From a virus, in IMG/VR virus record IMGVR_UViG_3300017971_000006, positions 62,001 to 126,000 of that record: a DNA stretch of 64,000 nucleotides; one strand, written 5' to 3'. The notes beneath the pieces are model-generated. The model was not told the origin of the DNA. It saw only the letters and a list, made by a program, of their open reading frames with translations, and did no database searches. Positions 21,471 to 29,902 of this stretch are shown here, in pieces (the first letter of the stretch is position 1; each line of letters opens with the position of its first letter). The translations under genes were made by a program, and so were the position numbers.

Positions 21471-21790
21471 GCTCAAAACGCACAAACCCAGCATACGCCT
21501 ACCTGGCATACAGGAAAGCAATACTAGACTACACCATCTCTCACCTAAGCGGAGATGTCATAGGAGCAGACGGTTTAGAGCCCACTGTTCACATCATCTC
21601 TGAGGACGTTTTTAGAGAGGACGAGAAGGTCCCCCCTGAGGACGTCTACAGCTTCGTGGAGGAGCTGGAGGAGATGAGAGCCCACCTTGTTGTAGAGATG
21701 GGGAGATTCGAGTTCGTAAGGAAGGAAGAGGAGGATGTCAAAGGGAAGCAAAGGGCAGCAGGTAAGAGACCTAGAGGAAAGAGTAGCTAG
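21467..21790 (+). CDS. Hypothetical protein with basic tail
   Basis: ATGA coupling starts this 107-residue protein. It opens with an aromatic helix (NPAYAYLAYRKAILDYTISH), continues with an acidic segment (EDVYSFVEELEEMRAHLVVE) and ends in a strongly basic tail (GKQRAAGKRPRGKSS). The basic tail could bind nucleic acid. It overlaps the next gene by 56 bases. The family is unknown. Confidence 0.45.
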   Translation: MSSKRTNPAYAYLAYRKAILDYTISHLSGDVIGADGLEPTVHIISEDVFREDEKVPPEDVYSFVEELEEMRAHLVVEMGRFEFVRKEEEDVKGKQRAAGKRPRGKSS

Positions 21791-22172
21791 CTTGGAGGAG
21801 TCGGTAAAGACGCTGGCTAAGGTGTTCAACGAGAACATGAGCGTCACCAAGGACGGGTTCACGCTCAACGACGCACACATACGCGTACTCCGTTTGGTCT
21901 GCGACGATATCGCAAAAGGAGAGGCGTGCATGTGGCCACCACCTACCTATCTTGTCACCCATCTAAGGAGCATGCTCTCAGATGGTGCCTCTGAGGAGGA
22001 CGTTGTGAAAGAGTGGCTAGACAGCCATTGGGGAGCGTCAGGTGCGAAAGGCGTACGCGTAGACCTAGAGTGGTACTATGCTAAGTGTAACGCCTTAGAG
22101 AGCGCAGACATGGGTCACTATCTAGCTGAGGCGGAGAAAGGACACGAGCATGGGACAGGTAAGGAATCCTAG
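21735..22172 (+). CDS. Hypothetical coiled-coil protein
   Basis: This gene encodes 145 residues. It begins with a short basic segment and a coiled coil (QQVRDLEERVASLEESVKTL). A helical domain follows (NDAHIRVLRLVCDDIAKGEA, then SEEDVVKEWLDSHWG). There are no paired cysteines. It may oligomerise through the N-terminal coil. Its start lies in the basic tail region of the previous gene. Confidence 0.45.
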   Translation: MSKGSKGQQVRDLEERVASLEESVKTLAKVFNENMSVTKDGFTLNDAHIRVLRLVCDDIAKGEACMWPPPTYLVTHLRSMLSDGASEEDVVKEWLDSHWGASGAKGVRVDLEWYYAKCNALESADMGHYLAEAEKGHEHGTGKES

Positions 22173-22344
22173 GGTAGGTCGTCAGAAGAGAGTCGGTAAC
22201 GTCAACGTCATTAAGGGAGATGGCAAGATGCGCAAGATGCGCTGCCCTCGCTGCAAGAAGCTCGCCTACCACCAGAGAAATGCCAGAGGGGAGCTGGTGT
22301 GGATGTGCATGTGTGGGGCTGAGATAAAAAGTACGAGGATGTGA
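22150..22344 (+). CDS. Small basic zinc-ribbon protein
   Basis: This 64-residue protein has a basic first half (RNPRVGRQKRVGNVNVIKGD). A zinc ribbon follows: CPRC (32-35) and CMCG (53-56), 17 residues apart, on a strand-turn-strand background. The size and basicity suggest nucleic-acid or ribosome contact. It overlaps neighbours at both ends. Confidence 0.5.
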   Translation: MGQVRNPRVGRQKRVGNVNVIKGDGKMRKMRCPRCKKLAYHQRNARGELVWMCMCGAEIKSTRM

Positions 22345-22523
22345 TGTCGCACGAGGATTCTAAGCCCTCAGAGGATGTGATAGAGAAGGAGATATCCGAC
22401 TTTGAGAGCTTCTTTTTGAAGCTAGGGAATAGCGAGCTAGCTAAGCCCGAGAGAGCAATCTTGAAGACCTACCTTATCTGGGTAGACATGGGGAGTCCTG
22501 ATGGGCCGCCGAAAGGTAGTTGA
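22341..22523 (+). CDS. Hypothetical 60-residue helical protein
   Basis: GTG 22341 or ATG 22344 starts the gene; the two are adjacent. The chain is acidic and helical (PSEDVIEKEISDFESFFLKL, then ELAKPERAILKTYLIWVDMG). It has no cysteines. It overlaps the following gene by 23 bases. The family is not recognised. Confidence 0.45.
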   Translation: MMSHEDSKPSEDVIEKEISDFESFFLKLGNSELAKPERAILKTYLIWVDMGSPDGPPKGS

Positions 22524-22794
22524 GGTACGCTGCGATAGGTGCAAGAAGGTTGAGTATCAGGACCCTAGCTCTGCGGTAGTCAGCTTGTCTCTTGCTTTGC
22601 GCTCCTCGTTAGGAGACGCACCTGTACGTGAGGTCACGTTCTCTGACCTGTGTGAGCGGTGCGTTCAGGTGGTGCTCAACTACGCCGATAAGATAGGAGA
22701 GGTCTCCAGGCGGTCTTCGGAAGCTAAAAAAGACGACGAGGATGAGGCGGAGAGCAGAGCCGTTGATGGCCAGCTTCCTCCTCCTCATCGGTAG
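22501..22794 (+). CDS. Small zinc-binding protein
   Basis: The protein has 97 residues. It starts with a basic strand and CDRCKK (11-16), followed by a strand-rich middle and CERC (51-54), consistent with a zinc ribbon with a long central loop. The C-terminal part is helical (VQVVLNYADKIGEVS) and then acidic and disordered. It is the last gene of the long plus-strand operon before convergent minus-strand genes. Confidence 0.5.
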   Translation: MGRRKVVEVRCDRCKKVEYQDPSSAVVSLSLALRSSLGDAPVREVTFSDLCERCVQVVLNYADKIGEVSRRSSEAKKDDEDEAESRAVDGQLPPPHR

Positions 22795-22818
22795 AAGAGC
22801 CCATCTTGATGTGCTTTT

Positions 22819-22865
22819 GGCACGTAGAGTCCCAGGGCACCGGGCCGGTGCCCTCGCTACGTGCC
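22819..22865. terminator. Long two-part hairpin between convergent genes
   Basis: GGCACGTAG (22819-22827) pairs with CTACGTGCC (22857-22865), and inside it GGCACC pairs with GGTGCC around a GGGCC loop. It lies between the plus-strand operon and the minus-strand gene ending at 22879. Neither side carries a clear T-run, so Rho-independent termination is uncertain. It may also be a structured RNA. Confidence 0.45.
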
Positions 22866-22878
22866 GTCTCTGGCGATA

Positions 22879-23118
22879 CTACTGGTATGCGAGCACTGCT
22901 GTGAGCACTCGCCTTGCGTCCTCTTGCGCTGCCTTTACGGTCGCGTCTTCCACGTTAACAGAGTTGATGGCTGCAAGCGCCGAGTGCGCTGACTCGGTGC
23001 TCATAACCTCCGCGCCTCTAAGCGCCTCTGCTTCTCGAGAAAGACCCCGCAAGCACATGGCAGCCCGAAAGGACTCCATCGCTACAGAGGCGTTCTCGTA
23101 TGGTCTTATTGTATCCAT
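22879..23118 (-). CDS. Hypothetical helical protein
   Basis: This gene encodes 79 residues, with AGAGGTG seven bases before the ATG. The sequence is acidic, Ala-rich and helical (ASVAMESFRAAMCLRGLSRE, then HSALAAINSVNVEDATVKAA). An opposite-strand frame over the same bases is Ser/Ala/Arg-rich and much less protein-like, so I choose this strand. Function is unknown. Confidence 0.5.
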   Translation of the reverse strand: MDTIRPYENASVAMESFRAAMCLRGLSREAEALRGAEVMSTESAHSALAAINSVNVEDATVKAAQEDARRVLTAVLAYQ

Positions 23119-23160
23119 TGTACACCTCTAATATCTGTCTCCCCCCTTTTTGATGCAAGA

Positions 23161-23179
23161 GAAAAGAGCGAAGCGCTCT
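23161..23179 (-). terminator. Hairpin terminator after the Thr/Asp-repeat gene
   Basis: AGAGCG-AAG-CGCTCT (23165-23179) forms a short hairpin. On the minus strand it is followed by TTTCTCTT. It lies after the gene ending at 23209 and before the minus-strand gene starting at 23118. A second pairing, GCGCTCT (23173-23179) with AGAGCGC (23196-23202), competes with it. Confidence 0.45.
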
Positions 23180-23208
23180 ATGACATCTCTGTCACAGAGC
23201 GCTATGCG

Positions 23209-23574
23209 CTAGAAGCTCACATCTGGGTCCGGAGCTTCTGGGACGGGGGTACTGTCCCCCGACGACAGGAGCTTACGCCCCACGTGGACGGCCGCAACTG
23301 TTACAGCCGCGATAGCGGCTGTAGTCGCGACAATCTTGATTCCCGCCCCTATGTCGCTCTTCGCGAACCCATACTCCTCTAGGAAGGAGGGGTCCTCTAA
23401 CCTTTCCCGGGTTACATCCCGGGCGGCAGTGTACGCTCCTTCGTACACCGCGTCTTTTAGTTCCGCCTTTGACATTTTGACTCCCTCAAACGCTGCCGTG
23501 GTGTCGGTGGTGATGGTGTCGGTGATGGTGTCGGTGTCGGTGGTGGTGTCGGTGGTGGTGTCGAGCTCTTCCAT
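23209..23574 (-). CDS. Membrane protein with Thr/Asp repeat N-terminus
   Basis: ATG at 23574 has AAGGAG nine bases upstream and gives 121 residues. An unusual repeat of Thr, Asp and Ile (about residues 5-25) is encoded by GTGTCGGTG-type tandem repeats near 23500-23562. A helical part (KAELKDAVYEGAYTAARDVT) and a membrane segment (IKIVATTAAIAAVTVAAVHV, about 80-99) follow. The topology suggests a small anchored protein with a flexible end. The repeat may change length between related phages. Confidence 0.5.
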   Translation of the reverse strand: MEELDTTTDTTTDTDTITDTITTDTTAAFEGVKMSKAELKDAVYEGAYTAARDVTRERLEDPSFLEEYGFAKSDIGAGIKIVATTAAIAAVTVAAVHVGRKLLSSGDSTPVPEAPDPDVSF

Positions 23575-23576
23575 GA

Positions 23577-23873
23577 CTATCTCCTTTTTAACTGCGCAGC
23601 TACCTGCGCTCTTTTGGTGGCTCTCTTCCATGCGCCACCGTGCTCTCTCAGAATCGGGATTAGCTCTCTGCTATCCCATAAACCTGGTGGAGTGTTGATG
23701 GGCTGGCCACCATTGGCCCGCACATCCGCACCCCACTGCTCTAGCTCCTCGCTCTCCTGAGGAAGAAGCTCAGCTCTTCTAGCTTTAACCTTCTTCCTTA
23801 GGTGAGCTGCGTACAGCTCGAGACCCTGGTTCACAAGGCCCCAAGCGCAGAATACCACTGCTGCGTTGAGCAT
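23577..23873 (-). CDS. Small protein with hydrophobic N-terminus
   Basis: ATG 23873 has GGAG nine bases upstream and gives 98 residues; GTG 23888 is an alternative. The N-terminus is hydrophobic (LNAAVVFCAWGLVNQGLELY). A basic helix follows (AAHLRKKVKARRAELLPQES), then an acidic/aromatic region and a basic tail. It could be membrane-attached. It is probably co-transcribed with the Thr/Asp-repeat gene. Confidence 0.45.
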   Translation of the reverse strand: MLNAAVVFCAWGLVNQGLELYAAHLRKKVKARRAELLPQESEELEQWGADVRANGGQPINTPPGLWDSRELIPILREHGGAWKRATKRAQVAAQLKRR

Positions 23874-23888
23874 GATGTTCTTCTCCAC

Positions 23889-24002
23889 CGCTCTTTTACG
23901 CGATTACAGGCGCTATTTTCACGTGCTCCGCTCTACAGAGCTCTACAGTGCTAATATGTGCTAAGCGCCCCCTAGGTAGACAAACACTGGAGAGCTTCCT
24001 GT
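23889..24002. promoter_or_regulatory. Divergent intergenic region before the tape measure gene
   Basis: The sequence GTGCTAATAT (TAATAT at 23952-23957 with an upstream TG) is an extended -10-like site for the plus strand. There is no clear -35. Upstream is a tandem CTCTACAGAG-CTCTACAG repeat. GGAG at 23989-23992 lies ten bases before ATG 24003. Confidence 0.35.
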
Positions 24003-27000
24003 ATGTGTCCGATGACCAGCGCGCAGATTGCGCAGATGAACGGTGGGTACAACTCTATGTACCTACAGAACCAGCAGATGGCAGCAGCGGTAGGAGGAGG
24101 ACACCCTACCTACGGTGGCTCGTACGGGGGTACGAGCATGTCTGCCGGAGAGGCTGCCTTTGGAGGGATGACGAACACTGCAGCCAGCTTCGCTCCGATG
24201 GCCAGAGCAGGTCTGGGGATGGCTGGTCTGGACCCTCTAGGCGTTGGCATGGGTGTCGCTGCTTCAACAGGAATGGCAGCGTACTCTGGCGGTGCGAGCC
24301 TGCTAGGGGCAGGAGCTGTAGGTCTAGGAGCTGGCGCGGCAGCGGCGCTCCCTGTGGCCGGGCTGTACGCGGGGGCTAGCTACGCTGGCGGGCACATCAT
24401 GACGGGAATGCAGCAGCAACAGCAGCTGAGCATGATGATGCGAAGTGCCTACGGGAACATGCCGAACAACTACGGGGGAACTGGGTTTACAGGTACAGAC
24501 CTGTCCCAGATGGGTAGGACCATGCGCGACATGTCCACCCAGCAGGGCTCTATGGGGCAGATGGTCGGATTCGAGGAGCTGGGGCGCTTAGCTGCGAACA
24601 TGGGTCGCATGGGGATGAGCCAGGGGGTTCGCGACGCCAAGGAGTTCAGGGACAAGTTCAAGCAGATGGTCTCAACCCTTAAGACCATCGCAGAGGACAT
24701 GGGAACCTCTCTAGAGGAAGCGCAGAAGATGATGCAGGGGATGCGCTCCTCTGGCGTGTTTGGGATGGGGAACCAAGCGGGGGCCGCTAAGGCCATCAGA
24801 GGTGTAGCCGTAGCAGGGGGGCTGGCAACGTCCGAGGTAACCGGGATGATGGGGGTGGGCTCCCAGATATCAAGGATGATAGGAGGACGTGGCGGCTCTG
24901 GTGCAGTTGCGGGCATGCAGGCCATCTCTACCATCGGTACCGCCCAGCAGATGGGCATCCTCAGTGAGGAGGACATCTACAACGTTACAGGGCTTACGGG
25001 GGCTGAAGGCCGTAGAGCGATGGCCACTCAGCAGCTTCAGACTTCTGCTCGTTTTCTGCAGAGTAGTATGGGGAGAAGGATTGTAGCGGCCATGGCCGGT
25101 AGTGGCGGTAGGCTGGATGAGGAGTCCGTGCAAGCGTTCATGGCGGGAGGAGTCGGTACTGGAGAGACCATGCAGATGGCCGGTAGGAACCTGTCTCGTG
25201 TGGGCAGAGCAAACTTCATCCGTAACGAGAAGAGGCTGCGCGGGGAGATTATGGGAAGGTTCGGAGGGCTCATGCCCGCCATCGCCATGAGGGGATGGCT
25301 AGGGCAGCGGGGGATAGACCCGGACTCCGACAGGGCCATGATATTCGCGCAACGTCGCCTAGGGATGGGCACCGACGAGGCTGAGCAGCTCATGAAGATG
25401 GTGAAGAACCTCCCAAGCATAATGCAGGAGAGGAGGTACGCCACTGAGAATGCAGAGATGAGAGCTGCTACTGCTAGGCATAGGGAGCACACGGGCATCA
25501 GGGGGATTAAGCACAAGCTGAGAGAGGCCGAGGCAAAGGTGTCAGCGGCTCTAGAGCAGTACGGGGCCGACCTTACATCCTCCATATCTGACAGCATCGA
25601 TAGACTGATAAACAGGGCCACAGGGGATATGGTGTCGTTTCAGGAGAAGGACATCATGAAGCTGTACGACAAAGGTATGCGTGGAGACAAGCGCATAATG
25701 CAGGAGTACTTCGGCATAGGCGGTATGGCTGGAGACATGGGTGCCTATAAAGACGCAGAGAGACGGTTCGCCACAGAGTACACGGGTAGAGGAGCCTTTG
25801 GAGCCGTTGGGGGAGCCTTAGGTAGGGTTGAGCAGATGTTCTTCGGTAAAGGTAGAGCCAGGGCAAGACAGAGCCAGGAGGCTGCCGTATCCATGACAAG
25901 CAACCTGCTTAGGGGTGGTCAGGGTCTCGGTTTAGGCCCGATAGCGGGCACCACGTTACTAGCGGGGCAGGGGTCTGCGGATGACATCCTACGAGCTCAA
26001 GCGTTCGGCGGTCTCGGAGGTAGGACAGCAGCGGAGCGCCTATCCCGGTTCGGACGGTTCATGAAGGGTAGAGAGGGTGAGGGTTGGGGGGATGTACGAA
26101 TGGGGTGGGGCATGGCTGACGACGCCGGTAAGTCACGCATTATGGGGCGTGTTCTGCAAGGTGCTGGACGTCTTCAAGGAGAGGTTGGCGTTGCCGGTGC
26201 TTTAGGTGCGGATACAAACCTCATGAACGTACCGGAAGGTATATTTGCTACTGCCAGAGAGCGAGAGGAGGCCATGGGTCAATTCCTCATGAAAGGCGCC
26301 GGAGTGACGCAAAGGGATGTGTTCGGTGAGCCTGGTTCTCAAGGCGGTCTGATGGGGACGCTTGATAAGTACGCCGACAAAGCAATGGGGGCGCTCCCGT
26401 GGGTAGCAGGAGCTCTGATGCCTCCTGTAGGCATGGCCATGGGCGCCTTTAATGAGTCTATAAAGGGCACAGAGATATCGAATAGAGCAGCCCTTATAGG
26501 CAAGACGCTCGATACTAAAGAGATGCGCGACCTGAATGCCAGGTTGCTTAGCAAAGACTCAGATAGGCGTGTCGAAGCTGTTCAAGAGAATCTTAAGAAG
26601 ATGGCGTCTCTCCGGCAGATGATGGACGCTGGTAAGCTTAAGGGGGCTGACCTGAAACAGGCTCAATCTGAGCTGTTCGTACGCGGTACAGCAGATGTAG
26701 CATCCAGGGTTGCTACCCTATTTGAGGATTCAGGTGGAGGGGAAGGGTTTGATGCCGGGTTGGACAAGCTTGTAGAGGAGCAGAATGCGTCATTGCCTCC
26801 TGGCGCACCGAAGGTTACGAAGCAGCAGCTACTTGCGACTGCTGCTGCGCACGGGGGGCTACAGCAACACAAGGTCAAGGAGAGGGTGCGTCAAGCTGCG
26901 CTGCAAGCGAGTGCTAGAGCAAGAAAGTCATTTGATAAGGCAGGCAGACTGTACGGCATGGTAGAGCGAACAGAGGGTGGTGATTTAAAGCTGACAGGTC

Positions 27001-27776
27001 TAGATGAGAAAGCTCTGGCGGCTATGGGGGAAAAGGGCCAGAACTTCCTCAAGTACATGTTCCGCGCCACAGAGGCAGAGAGGCAGATGTCCGGGGTATC
27101 TGGAATGGAGGAGAGAGACCAGAGGTTGATGGAGGAGGCTGGTTTCTCTAGGTCTGATGCTAGAGGAGAGCTGTTTAGTATGTCTCTAGAGGAGTCTAAG
27201 GCGGTAGCTGGTAAGCTTAGGGCTGGAGGGGCCCATGGTTTAGCAGACTACGTAGCCCAGACAGGTAAGACTAAGGATAGGCTGCATAAGAGCAGAGACA
27301 TACAGGGGACTGTAGCAAAGATGCTTGGAGGAGAGATAGACGCGGCGACGAGAAGGAAGGCCGCAATTGCCGGATACGGAAAGATGGAAAAGCAGGGGGA
27401 GGGGTCTCAGCTTATTACGGCAAAGGGGATACTTAAGAGTATGGGGCTCGAGGGCGGAGACGTCAGCGACGCCACCATGAAGCAGATGGTGAAGACCCTA
27501 CAAGCATCTGGCGTTATGCGTACAGCAGAAGGAGACAAGGCTAAAGAGACTCAAGAGCTGATGAAGGAGATGGACAGGACTAAGGAGCTCATATCAAAGG
27601 ACATACAGGAGAAGAAGTTGAAGGAGGATGAGGCCAACAATCCTCTTATGGCCAAGATGGTCTCATCGCTCTCCATGATAGAGAGCTCCACTCAGGAAAC
27701 TACAGATGCCGTTAGAGCTTCTGCAAATCAGATATCAGCTGCAGTAGAAAAGAGTAAGGACGGAGAGGAAAAGTAG
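24003..27776 (+). CDS. Tape measure-like protein
   Basis: This gene encodes 1257 residues. The chain is extremely rich in Met, Gly, Ala and Gln. An N-terminal Gly/Tyr-rich region is followed by a hydrophobic Gly/Ala stretch (about 90-130). Long helical segments follow with repeating Met-Gly-Arg patterns (EELGRLAANMGRMGMSQGVR), and the C-terminal half is charged and helical. It lies downstream of the tail chaperones and directly upstream of hub-like genes, the usual place of the tape measure. At about 0.15 nm per residue this would set a tail near 190 nm. No peptidase or transglycosylase motif is seen. The name is inferred from position, length and composition. Confidence 0.65.
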   Translation: MCPMTSAQIAQMNGGYNSMYLQNQQMAAAVGGGHPTYGGSYGGTSMSAGEAAFGGMTNTAASFAPMARAGLGMAGLDPLGVGMGVAASTGMAAYSGGASLLGAGAVGLGAGAAAALPVAGLYAGASYAGGHIMTGMQQQQQLSMMMRSAYGNMPNNYGGTGFTGTDLSQMGRTMRDMSTQQGSMGQMVGFEELGRLAANMGRMGMSQGVRDAKEFRDKFKQMVSTLKTIAEDMGTSLEEAQKMMQGMRSSGVFGMGNQAGAAKAIRGVAVAGGLATSEVTGMMGVGSQISRMIGGRGGSGAVAGMQAISTIGTAQQMGILSEEDIYNVTGLTGAEGRRAMATQQLQTSARFLQSSMGRRIVAAMAGSGGRLDEESVQAFMAGGVGTGETMQMAGRNLSRVGRANFIRNEKRLRGEIMGRFGGLMPAIAMRGWLGQRGIDPDSDRAMIFAQRRLGMGTDEAEQLMKMVKNLPSIMQERRYATENAEMRAATARHREHTGIRGIKHKLREAEAKVSAALEQYGADLTSSISDSIDRLINRATGDMVSFQEKDIMKLYDKGMRGDKRIMQEYFGIGGMAGDMGAYKDAERRFATEYTGRGAFGAVGGALGRVEQMFFGKGRARARQSQEAAVSMTSNLLRGGQGLGLGPIAGTTLLAGQGSADDILRAQAFGGLGGRTAAERLSRFGRFMKGREGEGWGDVRMGWGMADDAGKSRIMGRVLQGAGRLQGEVGVAGALGADTNLMNVPEGIFATAREREEAMGQFLMKGAGVTQRDVFGEPGSQGGLMGTLDKYADKAMGALPWVAGALMPPVGMAMGAFNESIKGTEISNRAALIGKTLDTKEMRDLNARLLSKDSDRRVEAVQENLKKMASLRQMMDAGKLKGADLKQAQSELFVRGTADVASRVATLFEDSGGGEGFDAGLDKLVEEQNASLPPGAPKVTKQQLLATAAAHGGLQQHKVKERVRQAALQASARARKSFDKAGRLYGMVERTEGGDLKLTGLDEKALAAMGEKGQNFLKYMFRATEAERQMSGVSGMEERDQRLMEEAGFSRSDARGELFSMSLEESKAVAGKLRAGGAHGLADYVAQTGKTKDRLHKSRDIQGTVAKMLGGEIDAATRRKAAIAGYGKMEKQGEGSQLITAKGILKSMGLEGGDVSDATMKQMVKTLQASGVMRTAEGDKAKETQELMKEMDRTKELISKDIQEKKLKEDEANNPLMAKMVSSLSMIESSTQETTDAVRASANQISAAVEKSKDGEEK

Positions 27777-27786
27777 GAGGTACATA

Positions 27787-28056
27787 ATGCGGTCTCTACT
27801 ATATCAAGGTGTTACACCGTTTACCGAGCCCCCTGCATGCGGGGCTCTTCCGTGTAGAACAGAGGTCCCTTTTACGTTTCGCAAAGGAGACAGACTTTAC
27901 CAGTTTGTCATGCGTGACAAGGTGATACCTGAGGACCCGTTTCTAGTGATGGTAAAAGCTATTGCCTTCTCCATCACAACAGGGGAGTTCTACAAGGGCA
28001 TGCCTCCTGAGCGCTCAGTACGTGATTGGCTAATCAAGAACTCTGTTGTAATCTGA
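27787..28056 (+). CDS. Small hypothetical protein between tape measure and hub genes
   Basis: TAGGAGGTACATA precedes ATG 27787, an excellent start. The 89-residue protein has a Pro/Cys-containing N-terminus (GVTPFTEPPACGALPCRTEV), a basic strand section (FRKGDRLYQFVMRDK) and a helical end. By position it could be a tail or baseplate accessory. No family is recognised. Confidence 0.5.
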   Translation: MRSLLYQGVTPFTEPPACGALPCRTEVPFTFRKGDRLYQFVMRDKVIPEDPFLVMVKAIAFSITTGEFYKGMPPERSVRDWLIKNSVVI

Positions 28057-28063
28057 GGTAGTC

Positions 28064-29902
28064 GTGGCTGTCTTTATAGAGCTCGTTACAAACATCCTGC
28101 AGAACTACTACGCAGACAATATCTCTGGACAGACATCCGGAAAGAGTAGGGCCGGAAGGTCGCGGGCTAGAAGACCAGTACGGGGTCTGGAGATAAAAGA
28201 CGACACCTACGCCATGATAAAGGTGATAGGCGCCAACGGGGTAGAGATACCTCTAATAGACAGCGGCTCCAGAAAGGACGTCGGTAGCGGGTACTCTAAC
28301 TTCATCCTTCAAGAGGTTACAGAGCAGAGGATGGAGAAGAAGCAGATTCTTGAGACGTTCGGGGACGCCTATGTCTTCTTCTTCGGGGAAGCGCCGAAGA
28401 TGCTCCAGTGTACTGCTCTCTTGGTGAACAGTAACGACTTCAACTGGGAAGCTGAGTGGTGGGAGAACTACGACAAATACTTCCGCGGAACTAAGCTTGT
28501 AGAGATGGGTGCGCGTTGCTACCTGTTCTACGACGACACGGTCGTAGAGGGGTACATGCTGATGGCCAACGCGAAGAAGACGTCACAGCAGCCACTCAGT
28601 GTTGGATTGTCCTTCCAGTTCTTTGTAACGGCTTACTCTAACATCTCTCTGACTAGCAACAATGCGTACCCCGTGCGCTCTAGTGTTCTCCTACCTGACG
28701 GAGTAGACCTAACTGCAGGGAACTCTAGAGAGCAGCTAACGACTCACCTCCGAAACGCAGCTTTACTCTCAGCCAGAGGGAGGCTTACAGAGAGTAGCTA
28801 TGACGCGTTCTACTCGAGCACAGCGTTCGCAGCAGACGTAGACCGCTATCTGTTCCAGCTGAGCCCTGAGGAGAGAGAAGCACTTCTTAACAACTACATC
28901 TACCTTCGAGGTAAGCCCCTGAGGGGTAAGATTACAGACAACGAGGATGAGTACATCGGTGGTAGAGATGTAGCGTACGACAACCTATCAGGCGGTCTTC
29001 CGTCTCCGGAGGCTCCTACAGTTCGCTCCTCTTTTGAGATTGAGGACCTGTTTAGGAAGTCTATTGAGACGCTTGCGTGCTTTGGCGCGGACGTGAACAA
29101 CCCTAAGTCAATGACCGGGCTGGGCCTGGGAGAGAGCTTTGGGGCGGTAGCAGGTGTCAGTCTAGGGGGCAGCAAGTCTAAGGCTTCGGCTGTGTACGGA
29201 CCACAGCCTAACAACGGATACGGGTACGGTTACGGCTATGAGTACAGCAAGGAGAATGACGAATACGGCCTGTTTGCTGGCATAGGTGTAGAGGCGTACG
29301 TGGGAACTGAGCAGGACCCACTAGGCAGCATATTCGGGCCTCCAAAAGAGGAGAAGGACCCGCGCTACACTGAGGGGGCGGGCGACCCGTATTACGGCTA
29401 CCCCAGTGACTTCGGGGGACCAGGATTCGGACAGGCTGGTTTCGGGGACCTTGGAGGTTTGGGGTTCGGTAGTGGTCTGGGAGAGTCTGGAGACCCAGGG
29501 TTTAAGGACTTCTCCAAGTTTACCTACGCGGCTGAGGATGACTACAGGAGCGCTATGGAGCGGTTCTTAGATGCTAAGAACCAGACGTGCTCTAGTCAAT
29601 ACTACGCAGAGGCCGGTGTGGACGAGAACGGGCAAGAGTACTCTCGCTCGGGAGAGCGTGAGGTGTGCACGACAGACACCTCTAGCAAGGTGGAAGGGGA
29701 CGTAACAGCCTTTGCTCTCATATCCGCTGAGGGCACCCTAGACCCGACGGGCACGTACCGTAATAGTCCAGAGGCCATATCAGAGCTGCAGAGAAAGAGA
29801 AGGTTTGGGCTGGCGGACGACAACCCATTCGGTGTTGAGTGCTTAGAGCCGGAGGAGGAAGATGACCCATTCTCGTACAAGAAGAACTGGAGCTGGCCGT
29901 AG
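28064..29902 (+). CDS. Tail/baseplate structural protein with Gly/Tyr-rich region
   Basis: GTG 28064 gives 612 residues. After a basic segment, residues about 45-200 form a beta-rich domain: SGYSNFILQEVTEQRMEKKQ, then FGDAYVFFFGEAPKMLQCTA and LSVGLSFQFFVTAYSNISLT. I associate this layout with tube-to-baseplate connecting proteins of large phages. Residues about 380-500 are Gly/Tyr/Phe-rich (NNGYGYGYGYEYSKEN) and probably flexible. The stop shares a base with the hub gene's GTG. The exact baseplate position is not known. Confidence 0.55.
   Translation: MAVFIELVTNILQNYYADNISGQTSGKSRAGRSRARRPVRGLEIKDDTYAMIKVIGANGVEIPLIDSGSRKDVGSGYSNFILQEVTEQRMEKKQILETFGDAYVFFFGEAPKMLQCTALLVNSNDFNWEAEWWENYDKYFRGTKLVEMGARCYLFYDDTVVEGYMLMANAKKTSQQPLSVGLSFQFFVTAYSNISLTSNNAYPVRSSVLLPDGVDLTAGNSREQLTTHLRNAALLSARGRLTESSYDAFYSSTAFAADVDRYLFQLSPEEREALLNNYIYLRGKPLRGKITDNEDEYIGGRDVAYDNLSGGLPSPEAPTVRSSFEIEDLFRKSIETLACFGADVNNPKSMTGLGLGESFGAVAGVSLGGSKSKASAVYGPQPNNGYGYGYGYEYSKENDEYGLFAGIGVEAYVGTEQDPLGSIFGPPKEEKDPRYTEGAGDPYYGYPSDFGGPGFGQAGFGDLGGLGFGSGLGESGDPGFKDFSKFTYAAEDDYRSAMERFLDAKNQTCSSQYYAEAGVDENGQEYSRSGEREVCTTDTSSKVEGDVTAFALISAEGTLDPTGTYRNSPEAISELQRKRRFGLADDNPFGVECLEPEEEDDPFSYKKNWSWP

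Noticed and set aside
22742-23131. Plus-strand open frame of 129 codons
   Set aside because: It is Ser/Ala/Arg-rich without a Shine-Dalgarno, while the opposite strand encodes a normal-looking helical protein with AGAGGTG at 22879-23118.
23500-23562. CRISPR-like repeat array
   Set aside because: The repeats are in-frame tandem codons within a gene and there are no unique spacers.
25037-25621. Minus-strand open frame of 194 codons
   Set aside because: It is antisense to the tape measure-like gene and has no ribosome-binding site or protein-like pattern.
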